Notes: generated by a model from the letters alone, not told the origin. Numbered from the stretch's first letter, positions 16,418 through 23,973 are shown. The stretch is DNA of 33,160 nt from Ligilactobacillus agilis DSM 20509 (GCF_001436215.1 NZ_AYYP01000024.1:1-33160), one strand, 5' to 3'. Made by a program: numbers and translations.

Positions 16418-17512
16418 TTAGTCGGTTTGGTTACCAAAAAGAGCGGCTAACTTAGCAGCAGTTTCAGGGTCTAGTTGGTCGGCGAGGGAGTCTGTTTCGG
16501 CTTCTGCAGCCGTCATTTGTTCGTTGACTTGTTTTTGCTCCTTAATGGCTGCGATTACCATTTTTTCAGCTTCCAAGACGGGGTTGAAGTTTAAGCTCCC
16601 ACCAGCTGAATCTTCGTGACCACCACCCCGGAAGTAGTCCTCTGCAAACTTAGCTACATCTAGTTTACCGTTGCTTCTTAGAGAAACGCTGCGGTCATCG
16701 ATGACGAGGGCAACTTCGACTTCGAATTGTTGCAAAAGTTCGTGTGCAATTTCTGATTTATAATCGCTAGCATAGACGACCCCAAAGGAATGACCATCCT
16801 GTTCAAAGGTAGCGACACTTTTAAGGTGACGCTTAATGTAACTGGTCCGTCGTGCGTTTAAGGTATCGATTAATAGAGCATTGGCTTGGCGATAAGCGGG
16901 CCAACCAGTTGCAAAGACGGCCTGAATGAATTCTTGGGTTTTAGAAAGGGGATAAAACCAGAAGAGTTGGTTTAAATTATCCGCGGCCTCCTTAATCTCA
17001 CTAGGCATTTGGTCATCATTTTGCCAATCCCAGGTATCATAGGCCCTAATCAATTCAACTAACAAGCCAAGTTCCTTAACTCTTGCTGGGTCTAGGCGGT
17101 TAAAATTCTTGTTTGTTTGCAACCAATCCCAAACCAGGCTGGTAGCAGAGGGATTGATGGCAGGGTTGGTAGGATTGATACAATTAGAGGCATATTGGGC
17201 GCGGAGGTTAGCTTCGCTTTCGTGGTGGTCAAAGATTAGCCAATGGTTGGCGAAGTGTTGCTCAAGTTGTTGGAAGGAATAATCACTGTCAGGGGTCATA
17301 TCCATGATGAAGACATCAGTAAAGCGACCAATATCTGGTTGGCGGAAAAACGAGGCTAAGCGAGCATCTAGCCGCCCAGCTGAACAAGTGGTAAGGTCAA
17401 AGACAACGCCCTTAAATAAGTCTGGTTGGACCGCTTCAAATAAAGTTGGCGCGCCGAAACCATCTAAATCGTTGTGGGAAAAAAGCTTAATATAGCGAGT
17501 TTTGCTTGGCAT
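16418..17512 (-). CDS. DHH-family phosphoesterase, NrnB-like
   Basis: A 364-residue DHH/DHHA1 phosphoesterase. Metal ligands are visible in HNDLDGFG (Asp15, Asp17), Asp71 (IMDMTP) and FDHHES (Asp95-His96-His97); the DHHA1 substrate motif GGGHEDSAGG is near residue 300. The sequence fits oligoribonuclease-type members such as NrnB of Bacillus subtilis, which degrade short RNA from the 3' end, better than GdpP or RecJ. A Glu/Ala-rich tail of about 45 residues follows the domain. The ATG is preceded by GAGGATG. It heads a probable two-gene unit with the flavodoxin-like gene and is divergent from acylphosphatase. Confidence 0.82.
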   Translation of the reverse strand: MPSKTRYIKLFSHNDLDGFGAPTLFEAVQPDLFKGVVFDLTTCSAGRLDARLASFFRQPDIGRFTDVFIMDMTPDSDYSFQQLEQHFANHWLIFDHHESEANLRAQYASNCINPTNPAINPSATSLVWDWLQTNKNFNRLDPARVKELGLLVELIRAYDTWDWQNDDQMPSEIKEAADNLNQLFWFYPLSKTQEFIQAVFATGWPAYRQANALLIDTLNARRTSYIKRHLKSVATFEQDGHSFGVVYASDYKSEIAHELLQQFEVEVALVIDDRSVSLRSNGKLDVAKFAEDYFRGGGHEDSAGGSLNFNPVLEAEKMVIAAIKEQKQVNEQMTAAEAETDSLADQLDPETAAKLAALFGNQTD

Positions 17513-17625
17513 TTAAACACATCCTCAATTAGAATAACTACTTTTATTCTAGCAGATTATCAAGCATTAAAGTTAGTAGTTTACCAAGAAATGCGGTAAG
17601 ATAGATAAAAATGAGGGGGGATTTG

Positions 17626-17985
17626 ATGTTTGAAAGCCTAGTTAAGAAGTTACAAAAGATTTACTTGCACTCGAGTGTAACCACAGTGCCTATCCCCGAC
17701 TTTAAGGAAACTGCGCCCGAGCGGAGAAGGATTTTGTTTACGGGGATAGTTCAAGGGGTAGGTTTTAGGTACCAGGCTAAATTATTAGCCGACCGCTTAT
17801 TCTTGAGCGGGTGGGTCAAAAACTTGCCTAACGGTCAAGTTGAAATGGCCGTGCAAGGGGCGCCTGAAAAAATTGACTTTTTAATTAGTCAAATGCAACA
17901 TACAGGTAGAATTAAAATTAGCCGTATCCAAACGCACCTACTGGAAGTTGATTGGACTGAGGCGGGATTTAAGATTTTAAGTTAA
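17626..17985 (+). CDS. acyP: Acylphosphatase with N-terminal extension
   Basis: A 119-residue protein. Residues about 34-119 are a complete acylphosphatase, which hydrolyses acyl phosphates such as acetyl phosphate: GIVQGVGFRYQ carries the catalytic Arg48 and GWVKNLPNGQVE carries the catalytic Asn66. The 33 residues before it (MFESLVKKLQKIYLHSS...) are extra to the usual 90-100-residue enzyme and look like a basic amphipathic helix plus linker. I start at ATG 17626, because GGGGGGA lies just before it; the ATG at 17611 precedes that ribosome site. The aldehyde dehydrogenase gene follows 39 bases on and may be cotranscribed. Confidence 0.88.
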   Translation: MFESLVKKLQKIYLHSSVTTVPIPDFKETAPERRRILFTGIVQGVGFRYQAKLLADRLFLSGWVKNLPNGQVEMAVQGAPEKIDFLISQMQHTGRIKISRIQTHLLEVDWTEAGFKILS

Positions 17986-18024
17986 AAGTAACACGTTGGT
18001 TAAAACACAAAGGAAATAAGGTGA

Positions 18025-19398
18025 ATGATGATGGCTTATACAGTCACAAATCCATATACAAAAGAAGTTATTGCGAGTTATGAAGTTGCTAGTCAAGCTG
18101 AGGTTGACCAGGCTTTGCAGCGGGCCCAGGCCTACTATCTAGCTACTAAGGGGCAGCCGGTTGAAAAGCGGGCTCAAAAGCTTTTAAAATTAGCCGATTT
18201 AATGGAAGAAAGAAAAGAACAGTTGGCAAAAACAGCCAGTCTAAGTATGGGAAAACTGATTGGGCAAGCTCGCAGTGAAGTAGACTTGTGTCTAGAAATT
18301 CTCCGCTACTACGCAGCTCGGGGACCGCAAATGCTGAGGGCTAAACCCTACCTGTATGGAGCAAGACAAGAGGCCTTTTTGCACTATGAGGCCAGTGGAA
18401 TTGTCTTGGCGGTTGAACCATGGAATTTTCCTCATTCGCAAGTAATTAGGGTCTTAGCTCCTAACTACCTTTTGGGTAACCCAGTGATTTTAAAGCATGC
18501 CGGCCAAGTGGCAACTTGTGCACAGGCTTTAGAGGAACTAGCTGTGGAGGCGGACTTAGGCACAGGTGCATTCAAAAACTTATTTTTAAGTTATCAACAG
18601 GTGGATAACTTATTAGCCGACCGCCGGGTCAGTGGCCTAGCTGTGACTGGCTCTAGTCAAGTTGGAAAAATGCTTGCAGGTAAGGCAGCAGCTAACTTGG
18701 TTAAATCAAGCTTAGAGCTAGGTGGTAACGACGCCTTCCTAGTCTTAGCAGACGCTGATGTTAAAAAGGCTGCCCACGATGCGGCCAGGGCGCGTTTACG
18801 TAATAGCGGTCAGGTTTGCACTGCCCCTAAGCGGCTAATTTTAGCTAAGGAAATTGCTACAGAATTTTGTGACCTCTTAAAGAAAGAGTTAGCGCAATTA
18901 AAGTTGGGAAATCCACTGGATGAAGCAACGACACTAGCACCCTTAGCAAGCGAAGTGGCCTTAACGAACTTAACCAAGCAGGTTACAGCAGCCTGCGAAA
19001 ACGGTGCCCAAGTCCTAGTTGAAGGGGGACCGGTCGCAGAGATGGCTGGATATTTCTTTAAGCCGGTAGTGTTAAGGGGGCTAACGCCTGATAACCCGAT
19101 GTATGACCAAGAATTCTTTGGGCCGGTCTTTCAAATTTATCAAGCCCAAGATGAAGCAGAGATGGTAACAATCGCTAACGAGTCACAATATGGCTTGGCT
19201 GGGGCAGTTTATTCACAGGATAAGGTTCATGCCGATGAGCTAGCTCAAAAGTTATCCACAGGCCAAGTCTTCATTAACCAGCCGGCTACAAGTCACCCAG
19301 AATTACCTTTTGGCGGGGTGAAAAACTCTGGTTACGGGCGGGAGCTAAGCGATTTAGGCTTATATGAGTTTGCTAACTGTAAAATTATTGCGTGGTAA
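18025..19398 (+). CDS. NAD(P)-dependent aldehyde dehydrogenase, succinate-semialdehyde type
   Basis: A 457-residue aldehyde dehydrogenase. It would oxidise an aldehyde to the acid with NAD(P). The active site is complete: Asn134 in EPWNFP, Lys157, general base Glu231 in LELGGND, and nucleophile Cys265 in SGQVCTAPKR; FFGPVF and the PFGGVKNSGYGRE end are typical. The length and missing N-terminal 25-30 residues match the GabD/Sad (YneI) group rather than longer class enzymes, so succinate semialdehyde is the best guess, not proven. Start is the first of three ATG codons (18025), after AAGGAAATAAGGTG. A terminator follows. Confidence 0.87.
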   Translation: MMMAYTVTNPYTKEVIASYEVASQAEVDQALQRAQAYYLATKGQPVEKRAQKLLKLADLMEERKEQLAKTASLSMGKLIGQARSEVDLCLEILRYYAARGPQMLRAKPYLYGARQEAFLHYEASGIVLAVEPWNFPHSQVIRVLAPNYLLGNPVILKHAGQVATCAQALEELAVEADLGTGAFKNLFLSYQQVDNLLADRRVSGLAVTGSSQVGKMLAGKAAANLVKSSLELGGNDAFLVLADADVKKAAHDAARARLRNSGQVCTAPKRLILAKEIATEFCDLLKKELAQLKLGNPLDEATTLAPLASEVALTNLTKQVTAACENGAQVLVEGGPVAEMAGYFFKPVVLRGLTPDNPMYDQEFFGPVFQIYQAQDEAEMVTIANESQYGLAGAVYSQDKVHADELAQKLSTGQVFINQPATSHPELPFGGVKNSGYGRELSDLGLYEFANCKIIAW

Positions 19399-19409
19399 GT
19401 CCACTTATG

Positions 19410-19441
19410 AGCAGGTTGACTAAGTTGACCTGCTTATTTTT
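19410..19441 (+). terminator. Intrinsic terminator of the aldehyde dehydrogenase gene
   Basis: AGCAGGT (19410-19416) pairs with ACCTGCT (19428-19434), then A and a T-run of seven. Confidence 0.75.
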
Positions 19442-19445
19442 TTAC

Positions 19446-19485
19446 AAAAAAGCGTTACGCCAACCCAAAAAGGGGGCGTAACGCT
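19446..19485 (-). terminator. Intrinsic terminator of the membrane-anchored Ser-rich gene
   Basis: AGCGTTACGCC (19451-19461) and GGCGTAACGCT (19475-19485) are perfect complements; on the minus strand the stem is followed by six T (19451-19446). Confidence 0.85.
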
Positions 19486-19496
19486 GTGAGTATTAA

Positions 19497-20384
19497 CTAT
19501 TCACCATCTGGTGATTCAATTGAACTAGGATCAGAGGTTTGGGTGGTATCAGCACTTGGTGTTTGGTCTTGACTAGTAGTGTCACTACCAGCGCTATTAC
19601 CAGTATTTCCACTGCCGTTAGTATTAGTGTTGTTTGAGTTACCACCGCCGTAGTTACCATAGTTACCGTAGTTGCCATAGCTTTGAGTAGTAGTATTACT
19701 ATAGTTATTATTACTTGGTGCTTGGTAAGTAGTAGTTTGCGAAGTGGTACTATCAGTTGTTGTAGTTGCACTTGAATCGGTGCTAGCAACACTGCTAGAA
19801 CTTGCTTCTTCGCTGGAGGTAGAAGAAGAAACAACGGAGCTAGAAGAGCTAGCTTGTGCTTTTTTCTTTTTCTTCTTTTTATGGTGTTTCTTCTTAACCG
19901 GCTGGTCTAGCTTATTGAGTAAGTCATCAATCTGTGCTTGCTTGTCCTTTAGCTCATTTTTGGAGTAGATTGGGCTAATTTTAGCCAAGTATTTTTGGGC
20001 CGCTTTTAAATCGGCTTTAGCTTTTTTCACATCCGTTTTAGAGAGTTCGCTAAGTTGGGCATCACTAAAGGTATTTGCCTTAAGTAACTTATCTAGCTTA
20101 TCCGTAAAGTAATGTTGATCCTGAGCTAGAATTTGTTGGTATTTTGAAAGCACCTCTTGGTTGTTCTTGCCGTTAGCCTTATAATAGGCGTAACGACTTT
20201 TAATATTTTGATAGCCCGCTAGCTTATCAGCAAAAGTTTTGCTGTTGATAAAAGTTCGTTGGGCGTTATTAATAAAAGCTGTTTCCTTTTTGACTTCCTT
20301 GGCCTGAGCGCTAACGTGGTAATAATAGGCGCCTCCTATTAGGATTAGGATGGCCAAAAGGATACCGCCAATATACTTGAACAA
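19497..20384 (-). CDS. Membrane-anchored extracellular protein with Lys run and Ser/Thr/Asn tail
   Basis: About 295 residues or slightly more. One N-terminal membrane segment (YIGGILLAILILIGGAYYY) is followed by about 150 charged, helical residues with Lys/Ala heptad-like spacing, a block of Lys and His (KKHHKKKKKKK), then a low-complexity tail of Ser, Thr, Asn and Gly with three NYG repeats. Topology: anchored, with the bulk outside, perhaps touching wall polymers. I recognise no domain. The start is uncertain: the frame opens after TAG at 20433-20435 and has no ATG; TTG (20384) has no well-placed ribosome site, while ATC (20420) is 8 bases past AGGGGG and would add the basic residues before the membrane segment. 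Confidence 0.7.
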   Translation of the reverse strand: MFKYIGGILLAILILIGGAYYYHVSAQAKEVKKETAFINNAQRTFINSKTFADKLAGYQNIKSRYAYYKANGKNNQEVLSKYQQILAQDQHYFTDKLDKLLKANTFSDAQLSELSKTDVKKAKADLKAAQKYLAKISPIYSKNELKDKQAQIDDLLNKLDQPVKKKHHKKKKKKKAQASSSSSVVSSSTSSEEASSSSVASTDSSATTTTDSTTSQTTTYQAPSNNNYSNTTTQSYGNYGNYGNYGGGNSNNTNTNGSGNTGNSAGSDTTSQDQTPSADTTQTSDPSSIESPDGE

Positions 20385-20415
20385 CTGTGAGTGATGCTTT
20401 TTTCTCCTTGAATGT

Positions 20416-20445
20416 TTGATAGAAATTACCCCCTAGAAATAGTAT
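20416..20445 (+). promoter_or_regulatory. Promoter of the methyltransferase-like gene
   Basis: TTGATA (20416-20421) and TAGTAT (20440-20445) are 18 bases apart. The -10 box overlaps a perfect inverted repeat TAGAAAT/ATTTCTA (20434-20440 and 20444-20450) centred between the two divergent genes. Confidence 0.45.
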
Positions 20446-20507
20446 TTCTACTAAAATTGTACTTGTTTGAGGTTGAAGATGCAATGTAATTTGAAAGGGA
20501 AGATCTA

Positions 20508-21215
20508 ATGCGAAGCGAAGATTACCTAAAAAAACTGACAAGCTACCAAATAAAAATGGCTAACCTGCAGTGCGGTTTGGAAAGGATTGCTCAAGCCAGG
20601 CAGATAATTGGGGCCTATCAGCGGCAACAGTTACCGCAAGAGGTTAAGACCAAACTATTATTTAGTGAAGAGGAGTTGTTTAACCATCCAGAATTGATGG
20701 TCTTAGAAGACGAGTTACTAAATTTGCGCCAGGTTGTCATCGAGGACTTTGGAATTTGGCATATTTTTTCACAAGAATGGGTGGCGGATTTAAAAGAGTA
20801 TGTCGGATCTGGTCTTGGTTTAGAACTAATGGCGGGTAACGGTGTCTTGAGCGCCAGTATTTCGGAGTTAATTGCAACCGACAACTTGGATTGGGCTGGA
20901 CAGGATAACGAAAGCCCCCAAGCTTGGCAAAGGGTGGAACAGTTGGATGCAATCTCAGCTTTAGAAAGGTATGGACTAAAGGCTAATTACATCATCTTAG
21001 CCTGGGCGCCAGATACAAGCCAGGTTGATTGGGAAATCTTAAACTGGTTAAGAACAAAGCACTGGTCCGGTAAGTTTATCGTAATCGGTGAAAGAAACGG
21101 AGCAACTAACTCAAGCAAGTTTTGGCAAGAAGCTAACCTGCTAAAACCTAGGCTATTGAATCAGCATCACCAAGCCATCGATTTTATTAACGATGAGGTT
21201 TTCTTGGTAAAATAA
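20508..21215 (+). CDS. SAM-dependent methyltransferase-like protein
   Basis: A 235-residue protein. The segment GLGLELMAGNGVLSASI (about residues 101-117) resembles methyltransferase motif I, and NYIILAWAPD near residue 162 resembles the post-II strand, so a Rossmann-type methyltransferase fold is likely. The first 95 residues are helical and carry no motif I know. Substrate unknown, and the acidic residue that binds the SAM ribose is not clear, so loss of activity is possible. AAAGGGAAG precedes the ATG. It is a single-gene unit with promoter and strong terminator, and the terminator also serves mscL on the other strand. Confidence 0.6.
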   Translation: MRSEDYLKKLTSYQIKMANLQCGLERIAQARQIIGAYQRQQLPQEVKTKLLFSEEELFNHPELMVLEDELLNLRQVVIEDFGIWHIFSQEWVADLKEYVGSGLGLELMAGNGVLSASISELIATDNLDWAGQDNESPQAWQRVEQLDAISALERYGLKANYIILAWAPDTSQVDWEILNWLRTKHWSGKFIVIGERNGATNSSKFWQEANLLKPRLLNQHHQAIDFINDEVFLVK

Positions 21216-21245
21216 AAAGGCACTTTTCAAAAGTGCCTTTTTATG
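21214..21245. terminator. Bidirectional intrinsic terminator
   Basis: AAAAAGGCACTT (21214-21225) and AAGTGCCTTTTT (21231-21242) are perfect complements around a 5-base loop, with A- and T-runs on the two sides, between converging genes. Confidence 0.85.
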
Positions 21246-21266
21246 TATTCTTATAATAGGTAGAAA

Positions 21267-21638
21267 CTATTTTTTAAGTAAGTCTCTAATTTCTGATAAG
21301 AGTTCAACTTGTGGATCAACTTTTTCTTCGGCTGGTTCTTCTTCTTTCTTAGGCATAGCAGCATTTACGGCCTTAACAACAATTAAGAAGACAACAAAGG
21401 CAATAATTAAGAAGTTGATAACAGCGTTTAAGAAGCTACCAACCTTGAATGAAGCACTGCCGACTTTAATAACGAAGGCAGAAAAGTCGATGCTACCTAA
21501 GAATAGGCCGAGGAAAGGATTGATAATGTAATCAACTAAGGCTTTAACGATGGCAGTGAAGGCACTACCTATGATAACCCCAACAGCTAAATCAAGCACG
21601 TTACCACGTGCAATAAACTCTTTAAACTCCTTAAGCAT
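21267..21638 (-). CDS. mscL: Large-conductance mechanosensitive channel
   Basis: A 123-residue MscL, the pentameric emergency valve that opens under membrane tension in hypo-osmotic shock. The N-terminal amphipathic helix MLKEFKEFIARGNVLDLAVG, first membrane segment with VGVIIGSAFTAIV, a periplasmic loop, the second membrane segment NFLIIAFVVFLIVVKAVN and the C-terminal helix VELLSEIRDLL are all present; the length is slightly short, as usual in lactobacilli. The ribosome site (TGGGG) is weak. An extended -10 and a palindromic stem lie in its upstream region. Confidence 0.96.
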   Translation of the reverse strand: MLKEFKEFIARGNVLDLAVGVIIGSAFTAIVKALVDYIINPFLGLFLGSIDFSAFVIKVGSASFKVGSFLNAVINFLIIAFVVFLIVVKAVNAAMPKKEEEPAEEKVDPQVELLSEIRDLLKK

Positions 21639-21670
21639 TAAAAAAGCCCCACTTTTAATTAATAATTGCA

Positions 21671-21708
21671 GATATATAAAAAGCTTTTATATATCTTTTA
21701 CTATTATA
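21671..21708 (-). promoter_or_regulatory. mscL extended -10 promoter and leader stem-loop
   Basis: On the minus strand TGTTATAAT gives an extended -10 (TATAAT 21708-21703) without a good -35. Downstream, bases 21671-21695 form an AT-rich inverted repeat with arms GATATATAAAA and TTTTATATATC, at the start of the mscL leader. Confidence 0.45.
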
Positions 21709-22197
21709 ACATTAGATTGTAAGCAATAAAAACAATAACCCCTAAAAATATTTGTGCCAACAAATTTAGAGAAAAATTACTAGGTAACAGAAATTTTACA
21801 AAAAAGGCTAATAAAGGGAGATTTTACCTTAAAAAAGTGATTTTTGAAGCGAAATTAGCCAAAAAAAATATTTTTTTCTTCAAATTAGAAAAAATATTTA
21901 TAAATATAAGCCTTTTTTGTCATATGAACTATTTTTTGGATAAAGCCTAATTTAATGGGCTTCAGCGGGGGGAAGGCTTATAAATGAAGCTGAGTTATTT
22001 TACTTCGTATTACATCAAACTGAAAATATTACAAAAAAGCAGAATTTAGTAACATTACTGGCATACCCTTGTTACATAACGTCCTTATACTAATTATTGT
22101 TAGCTCGTTGATACGGGCTGTGAGAATTGAACTTCTCTGTTAGGAGAAGGAGTTACTAGAAGACATACAGAAGAATTTACAGGAGTGAATAAATTTT
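21709..22197. other. Long AT-rich region and apf leader
   Basis: About 490 bases without a gene. The left part is extremely AT-rich with A and T runs; GGCTAAT and ATTAGCC (about 21807 and 21854) are inverted arms far apart. Between 22060 and 22197 lies the probable apf promoter and leader: a TATACT at 22086-22091 with no convincing -35, then two stems, AGCTCGT/ACGGGCT (22102-22108 with 22113-22119, loop TGAT) and CTTCTC/GAGAAG (22132-22137 with 22144-22149). The leader seems to be over 90 bases long. I see no open frame or known RNA in it. Confidence 0.5.
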
Positions 22198-22830
22198 ATG
22201 AAGTTAAACAAATTATTATTGTCAGCCACAGCAGCCGCAGGTTTCTTTGCAGCTACTACAGCTGTAGCTAATGCTGATACTGTTACTGTTCAAGTAGGTG
22301 ACACTGTTTCAGAAATCGCTGATAAGTACAATACTACAGTTGAAGAAATCCAAAACTTAAACCAATTAGAAAATGTTAACTTGATTTACGTTGGTGAAGA
22401 ATTAGTGGTTAACACTAATGGTCAAGCAGCTACAACTGCAAGTTCTGAAGCCCCAGCAGCAACTGCTACTGTTTCTTCACAAGCGCCAGTGCAACAAACC
22501 CCAGCACAACCAGTGCAACAAGCACCAGCTCAACAACAAGTTGATAGTGCCCCAGCACAACAAGCTACAAGCCAACAAACATACACAGCCCCAGCAGCTG
22601 CTTCAGCAGACGAAGCATCAGCTCGTGAATTCATCGCTGCACGTGAATCAGGTGGTTCATACAGCGCGGCTAACGGCCAATACTATGGTAAGTACCAATT
22701 ATCACGGTCATACTTAGGTGGCGACTTATCAGCTGCTAACCAAGAACGTGTTGCTAACAACTACGTACAATCACGTTACGGTTCATGGACTGCTGCTAAG
22801 AACCACTGGTTACAAAACGGTTGGTACTAA
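22198..22830 (+). CDS. apf: Aggregation-promoting factor-like secreted LysM protein
   Basis: A 210-residue secreted protein. A signal peptide ends at about residue 26 (VANA before DTVTV), a LysM peptidoglycan-binding domain covers 28-71, a Gln/Pro/Ala-rich linker runs to about 135, and the C-terminal 70 residues (from EFIAARESGGSYSAANGQYYG to ...HWLQNGWY) are the lysozyme-like domain of lactobacillar Apf/SceD-type proteins, with Glu150 in the catalytic position. It should bind and possibly cut peptidoglycan at the surface and affect cell shape or aggregation. AGGAGTG precedes the ATG. Codon use is strongly biased (GCA, CCA, CAA), which with the long structured leader suggests high expression. 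A strong terminator follows. Confidence 0.9.
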   Translation: MKLNKLLLSATAAAGFFAATTAVANADTVTVQVGDTVSEIADKYNTTVEEIQNLNQLENVNLIYVGEELVVNTNGQAATTASSEAPAATATVSSQAPVQQTPAQPVQQAPAQQQVDSAPAQQATSQQTYTAPAAASADEASAREFIAARESGGSYSAANGQYYGKYQLSRSYLGGDLSAANQERVANNYVQSRYGSWTAAKNHWLQNGWY

Positions 22831-22870
22831 GATAAAGTCTTAGTAGAAGACAAAGTTATCATTAAATTTC

Positions 22871-22909
22871 AAGCCCTGCGCAGGTGAAGACTTGCGAGGG
22901 CTTTTTTTT
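22871..22909 (+). terminator. Intrinsic terminator of apf
   Basis: AAGCCCT (22871-22877) pairs with AGGGCTT (22897-22903), extended by inner GCGCA/TTGCG pairing, then eight T. Its right arm contains the -35 box of the next promoter. Confidence 0.85.
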
Positions 22910-22920
22910 ACTTATATAAT
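22892..22920 (+). promoter_or_regulatory. Promoter embedded in the apf terminator
   Basis: TTGCGA (22892-22897) and a perfect TATAAT (22915-22920) are 17 bases apart. The -35 box is the 3' arm of the apf terminator stem. It would drive the small membrane protein that follows. Confidence 0.6.
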
Positions 22921-22955
22921 ATGGGATATGCAAGCAAGAAAATGGGGTGATGACG

Positions 22956-23135
22956 GTGCGGCTTTCAAAAACGTTAATCATCATGCTTTTATTTGTAGTA
23001 GGTTTTCTAATGGTCTACGGGGCAACTACTATGAAACAAAAAGATACGTGGTTGACGCGCTTTTTAATTTTGCTTTTGGGGGTAGGGTGCTTGTTGGTTA
23101 GTGGCTACCTGTTAGTACGAATTTTTATAGTCTAG
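22956..23135 (+). CDS. Small two-helix membrane protein
   Basis: About 59 residues from GTG 22956 (VRLSKTLIIMLLF...), with two hydrophobic segments (LIIMLLFVVGFLMVYGATT and FLILLLGVGCLLVSGYLL) separated by a charged turn MKQKDTWLTR; both ends would face the same side. GGGG lies 8 bases before this GTG; ATG at 22950 and GTG at 22947 are also in frame but too close to the ribosome site. It has a near-perfect promoter. I recognise no family, and function is open. Small size makes it easy to miss. Confidence 0.6.
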   Translation: MRLSKTLIIMLLFVVGFLMVYGATTMKQKDTWLTRFLILLLGVGCLLVSGYLLVRIFIV

Positions 23136-23245
23136 GATCTGTGAGCGAATTCTTTGCTTTTTTAGGTGATTTTGCGGTATGATAAAGTCAAAAGATAGAT
23201 TGTGTACCATAAGTTGCAATCTAGCCGATAATGACAATTTCTACA

Positions 23246-23309
23246 AAAAGCTGGGACATAAATGTAAAAGCTAAGTGGCTTTAACATTTATGTCCCAGTT
23301 TATTTTTTT
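23246..23309. terminator. Long hairpin with CTGGGACATAAATG arms
   Basis: Bases 23250-23271 and 23278-23299 form an almost perfect stem of about 21 pairs: GCTGGGACATAAATGT on the left, its complement on the right, with A-run before and T-run after. It can terminate the small membrane gene and, on the other strand, the ecfT-like gene. Similar 'tgggacataa' hairpins are common between lactobacillar genes, so it may be a dispersed repeat. Confidence 0.75.
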
Positions 23310-23973
23310 ACCACCAACTACCGTTAATACCACCCCAGGCGTAGCTAATTAAGCAAAGCCCGATAAAGTAAAACTGCCATTTTGGGAAGGGTTTGGCGCT
23401 AGGGCGCGTACGGGGGTAACCCTCGGAAAACCCTTGGGCAGTCATGGCCTGGGCTAAATCGGCTGACCACTTAAGTGCTACCAGGATGATGCGTAAGTAA
23501 AGTCCTGGTTGCCAAAGATGGTAGTTGCGGCCCCGGATTTGTGCCGAGTAGCGAATAGTAGCAAACTGATTTTTGATACTGGTTAAGAGGTTAAAGGCTG
23601 CCAGTAATCCGTAGACAAAGGTGGCCGGCAGTTTAAGGTGGACGTGGAGGTTAAAGAGAATATCTTCCACCGAGTTGGTTAAAGTTAAACTTGCTCCAAG
23701 TAAGAGGTAGGCGTAGATGCGGCTACCGTAAATCCAAGCATTATGCCAGTTATCTGTCCGCCCAAAGGCTAAAAAAGACCACCAACTACCAAGGGCAAGT
23801 GGAAAGGTAACTAGTAATAAGAGGGCGATGGTTGTCAGTTTGACACGCCGGTAACAAAGTAAGTACAAGAGGCAGCAGCCAGCCAAAAGGCAGTTTAAGC
23901 TGACGCTCTTGATAAAGGCTAATTCAAGACCAAGGCCAATGATTAAAAGTGTTAGTCCAGCTGGATTAAGCAT
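23308..23973 (-). CDS. ECF transporter T component (YkoC-like)
   Basis: A 221-residue membrane protein of the EcfT family, the scaffold that couples ATPase and substrate-binding subunits of an energy-coupling-factor vitamin transporter. It has about five hydrophobic segments and the coupling-helix motif AQAMTAQGFSEG, a variant of the usual A-R-G. ATG 23973 follows GGAGGG with 6 bases; the TTG just before it is less likely. The gene overlaps the end of the ATPase gene by 8 bases, so the three genes form one operon under the TPP riboswitch. Confidence 0.85.
   Translation of the reverse strand: MLNPAGLTLLIIGLGLELAFIKSVSLNCLLAGCCLLYLLCYRRVKLTTIALLLLVTFPLALGSWWSFLAFGRTDNWHNAWIYGSRIYAYLLLGASLTLTNSVEDILFNLHVHLKLPATFVYGLLAAFNLLTSIKNQFATIRYSAQIRGRNYHLWQPGLYLRIILVALKWSADLAQAMTAQGFSEGYPRTRPSAKPFPKWQFYFIGLCLISYAWGGINGSWW

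Noticed and set aside
19493-19834. A 113-residue minus-strand frame rich in Leu, Val and Thr
   Set aside because: It is a frame-shifted reading of the Ser/Thr-rich tail of the gene at 19497; low complexity gives long open frames by chance.
22418-22717. A 99-residue plus-strand frame rich in Gln, His and Asn
   Set aside because: It is an alternative frame of the apf linker, where biased codons keep other frames open; no ribosome site.
22892-23101. A 69-residue plus-strand frame overlapping the apf terminator
   Set aside because: Its start lies in the terminator, and it competes with the better-supported small membrane protein at 22956.
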